A stretch of 17,206 nucleotides of DNA from JACDDK01 sp041747155 (GTDB lineage Bacteria; Actinomycetota; Rubrobacteria; Rubrobacterales; Rubrobacteraceae): the NCBI GenBank assembly GCA_041747155.1, contig JBGTFQ010000054.1, forward strand, positions 1 through 17,206, read 5' to 3'. The notes below the pieces were generated by a model. That model worked only from the letters and a program-made list of their open reading frames with translations, was not told the DNA's origin and did no database searches. The position numbers and the translations under genes were made by a program. This document shows positions 14,648-17,206 of this stretch, piece by piece (position 1 is the stretch's first letter; each line of letters opens with the position of its first letter).

Positions 14648-14684
14648 TGGTCCTCCTGCTGCTGCCGTCCTTGCTACTCTACCC

Positions 14685-15401
14685 TTAGTCTAATGCTTTT
14701 AGCGTTTCAAGTGCCAGTGTCATCATATTGTCCACGGCATCCTGGAGAGCCGAGTCTTCTATCCGAACGACACTCTCCCGACCGATGGTGTCGGAGACCG
14801 TGAGCAGGCAACCGGCTTTTACGCCATGCATGGCCGCTATGGTGAAGATAGCCGCCGCCTCCATCTCGACTGCCAGCACACCGAGATTGCCCCACAACTC
14901 GGCTGGATCGTCCGTCGGGTCGTAGAAGAGATCTGAGCTAACTATTGGCCCCATGAACGTACGAGTACCGGCGGCTTCGGCGGCGTGGTGAGCGGCGTGG
15001 ACGAGATCGAAGTGTGCTGCCGGAGCGTATGGGACGCCTTGCGTAATAGAGTCGACGGTTCCATCCTGAGCGGTCGCGGCGGTAGCAACGATCAAATCTC
15101 CCAAAGACAGGCTCTCGTGATATCCACCGCAAGTCCCAACTCGCAAGAAGTTTTTGACTCCAAGCTGCACCAACTCTTCGGTCACGATGGACGCGCTCGG
15201 ACAACCCATCCCCGTGGTCTGGACGGAAACCGGCTCTCCCTTGTAAGTACCGGTATAGCCGAGCATCCCGCGCTCCTCGGTAACTAGTCGCGCATCGTCG
15301 AAGAAATTCTCCGCTATGTACGTGGCCCGTCGTGGGTCACCCGGTAACAACACACTCTCGGCAAAATCTCCCGGCTCGGCTCTAACGTGTACTGGACTCA
15401 T
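14685..15401 (-). CDS. deoD: DeoD-type purine-nucleoside phosphorylase
   Basis: A 238-residue cytosolic phosphorylase that splits nucleosides with phosphate into base and (deoxy)ribose-1-phosphate. Homology to E. coli DeoD is clear along the whole chain: GDFAESVLLPGDPRRATYIAE, RGMLGYTGTYKG, LRVGTCGG, SSDLFYDP, VEMEAAAIF and VSDT. The phosphate ligands Arg44 and Arg87 and the purine-site Asp204 match E. coli Arg43, Arg87 and Asp204. Asp rather than a uridine-specific pocket favours purine nucleosides, though dual use cannot be excluded. The start is ATG with AAGGAG six bases upstream. It lies 66 bases after the pyrimidine phosphorylase, together a nucleoside-salvage pair. Confidence 0.9.
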   Translation of the reverse strand: MSPVHVRAEPGDFAESVLLPGDPRRATYIAENFFDDARLVTEERGMLGYTGTYKGEPVSVQTTGMGCPSASIVTEELVQLGVKNFLRVGTCGGYHESLSLGDLIVATAATAQDGTVDSITQGVPYAPAAHFDLVHAAHHAAEAAGTRTFMGPIVSSDLFYDPTDDPAELWGNLGVLAVEMEAAAIFTIAAMHGVKAGCLLTVSDTIGRESVVRIEDSALQDAVDNMMTLALETLKALD

Positions 15402-15433
15402 ACGCGACTCCTTCTAGTTGAAAATTTCGGTTG

Positions 15434-15458
15434 CGGAGCTAGGTATGCTTTGGCTCCG
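15434..15458 (-). other. Small inverted repeat between the two phosphorylase genes
   Basis: On the minus strand CGGAGC and GCTCCG form a 6-bp stem around a 13-base loop, followed some bases later by AAATTTTC. It may act as a weak attenuator or mRNA-stability hairpin that adjusts expression of the second phosphorylase and the DPOR-like genes. The T-run is short, so this is tentative. Confidence 0.25.
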
Positions 15459-15467
15459 GCTTTCTTT

Positions 15468-16742
15468 TTAGCGAGTGTCTAGGATAGCAGGGGCTAGCTG
15501 TACAGGCTCGACCGAGAGGCTGAGTTCTTCCAGCACTAGATCCTCGGCCCGCAGGACATTACGAGTCCCATGAAGCCTCGCTACCGTCTGCCCCCGACTC
15601 ACTTCATTCCCGATTTTCGCCAACACCTCGACACCCGCCGCGTAATCCAGGGTGTCGTCCTTCTTTTCGCGACCTGCCCCGAGAGCGAGCGCGGCCCGTC
15701 CTACGCCAAGCGCCCCGAACCTCTCCACGTACCCGTCGCCCGGAGCTTTCACGTCGTGTATTTCGCCTGCGGTTGGGAGGTTTTCGAGAGCGTCCGCGTC
15801 GCCGCCCTGAGCCGTGACGAACTCGTTTAGTTTCTCGTAGGCCGCGCCTGAGGAGATCGCCTCTTCGACTGCCTGTTCCGGTTCGCGGATGCCTTTCAAA
15901 CGGAGCAAGTGGACTGCGACGAGTCGGGCTTCGTCGGCCAGGTCTTGGGGTACTTGTTCGCCTTTTAGGAATTGGACGCTCTCCCGGACTTCGAGAGCGT
16001 TGCCGATAGCCCGTCCGAGAGGATTATCCATGTCCGTGATGATCGCCGACGCTCGCACATTCAGGGACTCGCTGAGACGGACGAGTAGGTCGGCCAGCTC
16101 GCGGGCATCATCGAGGGTCTTCATGAAAGCGCCTGCGCCGCATTTCACGTCGTACAGAAGGTGTCCGGCTCCGGTCGCGGCTTTTTTAGAGACTATCGAC
16201 GAGCCAATTAGAGGGAGAGAATCGATGGTCCCGGTCGTGTCGCGGAGGGCGTAGATCTCTTTGTCCGCTGGAGCTAGTTCTCCGGCTTCGATGATCGCCA
16301 ATCCTACGTCTTCTACCTGGCGTTCGAAGCGGTCGCGTGAGAGATTTACGGAGAAGCCGGGGATGGATTCGAGTTTGTCTATCGTGCCGCCGGTGGTTCC
16401 GAGGCCACGACCGGAGAGTTTGGCTACGGGAGCTCCACAGGCGGCGGCAATGGGCAAGGAGATCAAGGAGATCTTATCCCCAACTCCGCCGGTGGAATGC
16501 TTGTCCACGCAACCGGGGAAAGAGTAAGTATCTCCCGACTCAGCCATTGCGCGGGTCAAGGCGAGCGTCTCCTCGTAGTTCATTCCCTTTACGAAGATCG
16601 CCATCAATAGCGCCGACATCTGGTAATCCGGGATGGAACCTTCCGTATAACCAGTCACGACCTCTCGAATGGCTGCCTCAGACAGCTCCTCGCCATTCTT
16701 CTTACGCTCTATTGCTTCTACTATCGCATTGGCGTTGGACAA
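15468..16742 (-). CDS. deoA: Pyrimidine-nucleoside (thymidine) phosphorylase
   Basis: A 424-residue enzyme of the thymidine/pyrimidine-nucleoside phosphorylase family, freeing thymine or uracil for salvage. An N-terminal helical domain (1-65) is followed by the phosphate loop KHSTGGVGDK (81-90), the signature SGRGLGTTGGTIDKLESIPG (110-129), substrate residues Arg167, Ser182 and Lys186 (matching E. coli 171, 186, 190) and the C-terminal alpha/beta domain. In the signature, Thr116 replaces the His that E. coli (His85), human and Thermus enzymes carry. The start is TTG with AGGAG seven bases upstream. The gene is probably second in a row headed by the Fur-family gene. It could be named pdp if it prefers both uridine and thymidine. 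Confidence 0.92.
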   Translation of the reverse strand: MSNANAIVEAIERKKNGEELSEAAIREVVTGYTEGSIPDYQMSALLMAIFVKGMNYEETLALTRAMAESGDTYSFPGCVDKHSTGGVGDKISLISLPIAAACGAPVAKLSGRGLGTTGGTIDKLESIPGFSVNLSRDRFERQVEDVGLAIIEAGELAPADKEIYALRDTTGTIDSLPLIGSSIVSKKAATGAGHLLYDVKCGAGAFMKTLDDARELADLLVRLSESLNVRASAIITDMDNPLGRAIGNALEVRESVQFLKGEQVPQDLADEARLVAVHLLRLKGIREPEQAVEEAISSGAAYEKLNEFVTAQGGDADALENLPTAGEIHDVKAPGDGYVERFGALGVGRAALALGAGREKKDDTLDYAAGVEVLAKIGNEVSRGQTVARLHGTRNVLRAEDLVLEELSLSVEPVQLAPAILDTR

Positions 16743-16785
16743 AACTCCGCTCCTCGTCGCCGCGTATCGTCGCCCATATTAGCCG

Positions 16786-17175
16786 CTACCGGGGATCCGG
16801 GCAGCCGGCGCACCGACCATAGAGCGTGAGGCTGTGTGCCTCCACAGTATAGCCGCCGGGGAGTGTCGTACCGGACGGTATACCGACGGGGCAGATTGCG
16901 AGGTCGAAGGTCTGCTCACACGCCACGCACCGGAAATGATGATGATGCCCACGTCCGAACGGTTCGTACCGAGCCTCCTCACCGGGCAACTCCACCGTCA
17001 CCACGGTGCCCTCTTCCCGCAACGCCTTAACCGTCCGATACACCGTCGCGATACCGAGACCGGGAAGCCCCTGGCCCGCCCGAACGTGGATCTCACCCAC
17101 CGACAACGGCCCGTCCGCCGACTCGATGCTATCGAGAATGGCTTGTCGCTGTTTCGTGCGCCGCATTCCACTCAT
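16786..17175 (-). CDS. Fur-family metal-dependent regulator
   Basis: A 129-residue regulator of the Fur/Zur/PerR family. The N-terminal winged helix (about 5-65) includes IATVYRTVKALREEGTVV, the usual recognition helix. The dimerisation domain has a four-His run (77-80) leading to FRCVAC (Cys83, Cys86) and a C-terminal RCAGC (Cys122, Cys125), the two CxxC pairs of the structural zinc site. An additional Cys95 (AICPVG) is of unknown use. I cannot assign iron, zinc or peroxide sensing. No ribosome-binding site precedes the ATG; TATATT lies seven bases upstream, suggesting a leaderless transcript. The nucleoside phosphorylase begins 43 bases downstream on the same strand. Confidence 0.9.
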   Translation of the reverse strand: MSGMRRTKQRQAILDSIESADGPLSVGEIHVRAGQGLPGLGIATVYRTVKALREEGTVVTVELPGEEARYEPFGRGHHHHFRCVACEQTFDLAICPVGIPSGTTLPGGYTVEAHSLTLYGRCAGCPDPR

Positions 17176-17180
17176 AGAGA

Positions 17181-17195
17181 TAAATATAGCATTTA
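17181..17195 (-). promoter_or_regulatory. Promoter and inverted repeat of the Fur-family gene
   Basis: TAAAT-ATAGC-ATTTA is a 5-bp inverted repeat overlapping a TATATT -10 (17188-17183, minus strand) seven bases before the ATG. AT-rich inverted repeats at the -10 are usual for Fur-family autoregulation. The -35 lies outside the window. Confidence 0.4.
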
Positions 17196-17206
17196 GTGCG
17201 TCGCAT

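Noticed and set aside
1..17206. tRNA, rRNA, CRISPR array, insertion sequence or phage attachment site
   Set aside because: No cloverleaf-like sequence, regularly spaced repeats, transposase or integrase motifs, or long terminal repeats were seen by eye; a dedicated scan would be more sensitive.

Overview
This window looks like a stretch of a GC-rich actinobacterial chromosome, most likely Rubrobacter or a close deep-branching relative. The reasons are moderately high GC by eye, heavy use of GTG and TTG starts, and a pair of genes resembling the N and B subunits of dark-operative protochlorophyllide reductase (DPOR) in an otherwise heterotroph-like gene set. From memory, Bch-type homologues have been reported in Rubrobacter. 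The genus call is an inference.

Layout. (1) At 1-153 lies the tail of a possible upstream gene, then a hairpin and a short regulatory stretch. (2) At 259-2441 (+) is a NarL-type two-component pair, with the kinase and regulator genes overlapping. (3) At 2448-3802 (-) is a TetR repressor plus CPBP membrane protease bicistron, joined by an ATGA overlap and driven from an AT-rich promoter. (4) At 3935-9277 (-) is a metal-handling block: CDF exporter, CadC-type metal sensor with a palindromic operator, CadA-type P1B ATPase, a DUF1232 membrane protein, a DUF3105 protein and a His/Met-rich DUF305 protein. (5) At 9323-10405 (-) is an HtrA-like lipoprotein protease behind a sequence closely matching an ECF-sigma (sigma-W-like) promoter. 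(6) At 10565-17175 (-) is a compact row of seven genes: Fur-family regulator, pyrimidine-nucleoside phosphorylase, DeoD-type nucleoside phosphorylase, DPOR-N-like protein, DPOR-B-like protein, an 89-residue helical protein and an MccF-like S66 serine peptidase.

The most interesting item is the N/B-like pair. Both proteins keep the DPOR fold signatures end to end, including the C-terminal protochlorophyllide reductase 57-kDa-type tail on B. All three cysteines that hold the catalytic [4Fe-4S] cluster in DPOR-N are replaced, however, and the B partner has lost the catalytic Asp and the conserved Cys95-equivalent. No BchL-like reductase gene lies in the window. The pair therefore looks like a nitrogenase-fold heterodimer that has given up its iron-sulfur chemistry, possibly to bind a tetrapyrrole or another ligand. 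It is co-oriented with nucleoside salvage genes and an MccF-type amidase, a setting I do not recognise as a described system.

Other points are a Thr in place of the near-universal active-site His in the pyrimidine phosphorylase, three genes whose -10 boxes sit so close to the start that leaderless transcripts are likely, and the joining of DUF305/DUF3105 to a Cd/Zn/Pb efflux operon. No tRNA, rRNA, CRISPR array, transposon or integrase was seen, and no gene-free gap exceeds 300 bases.
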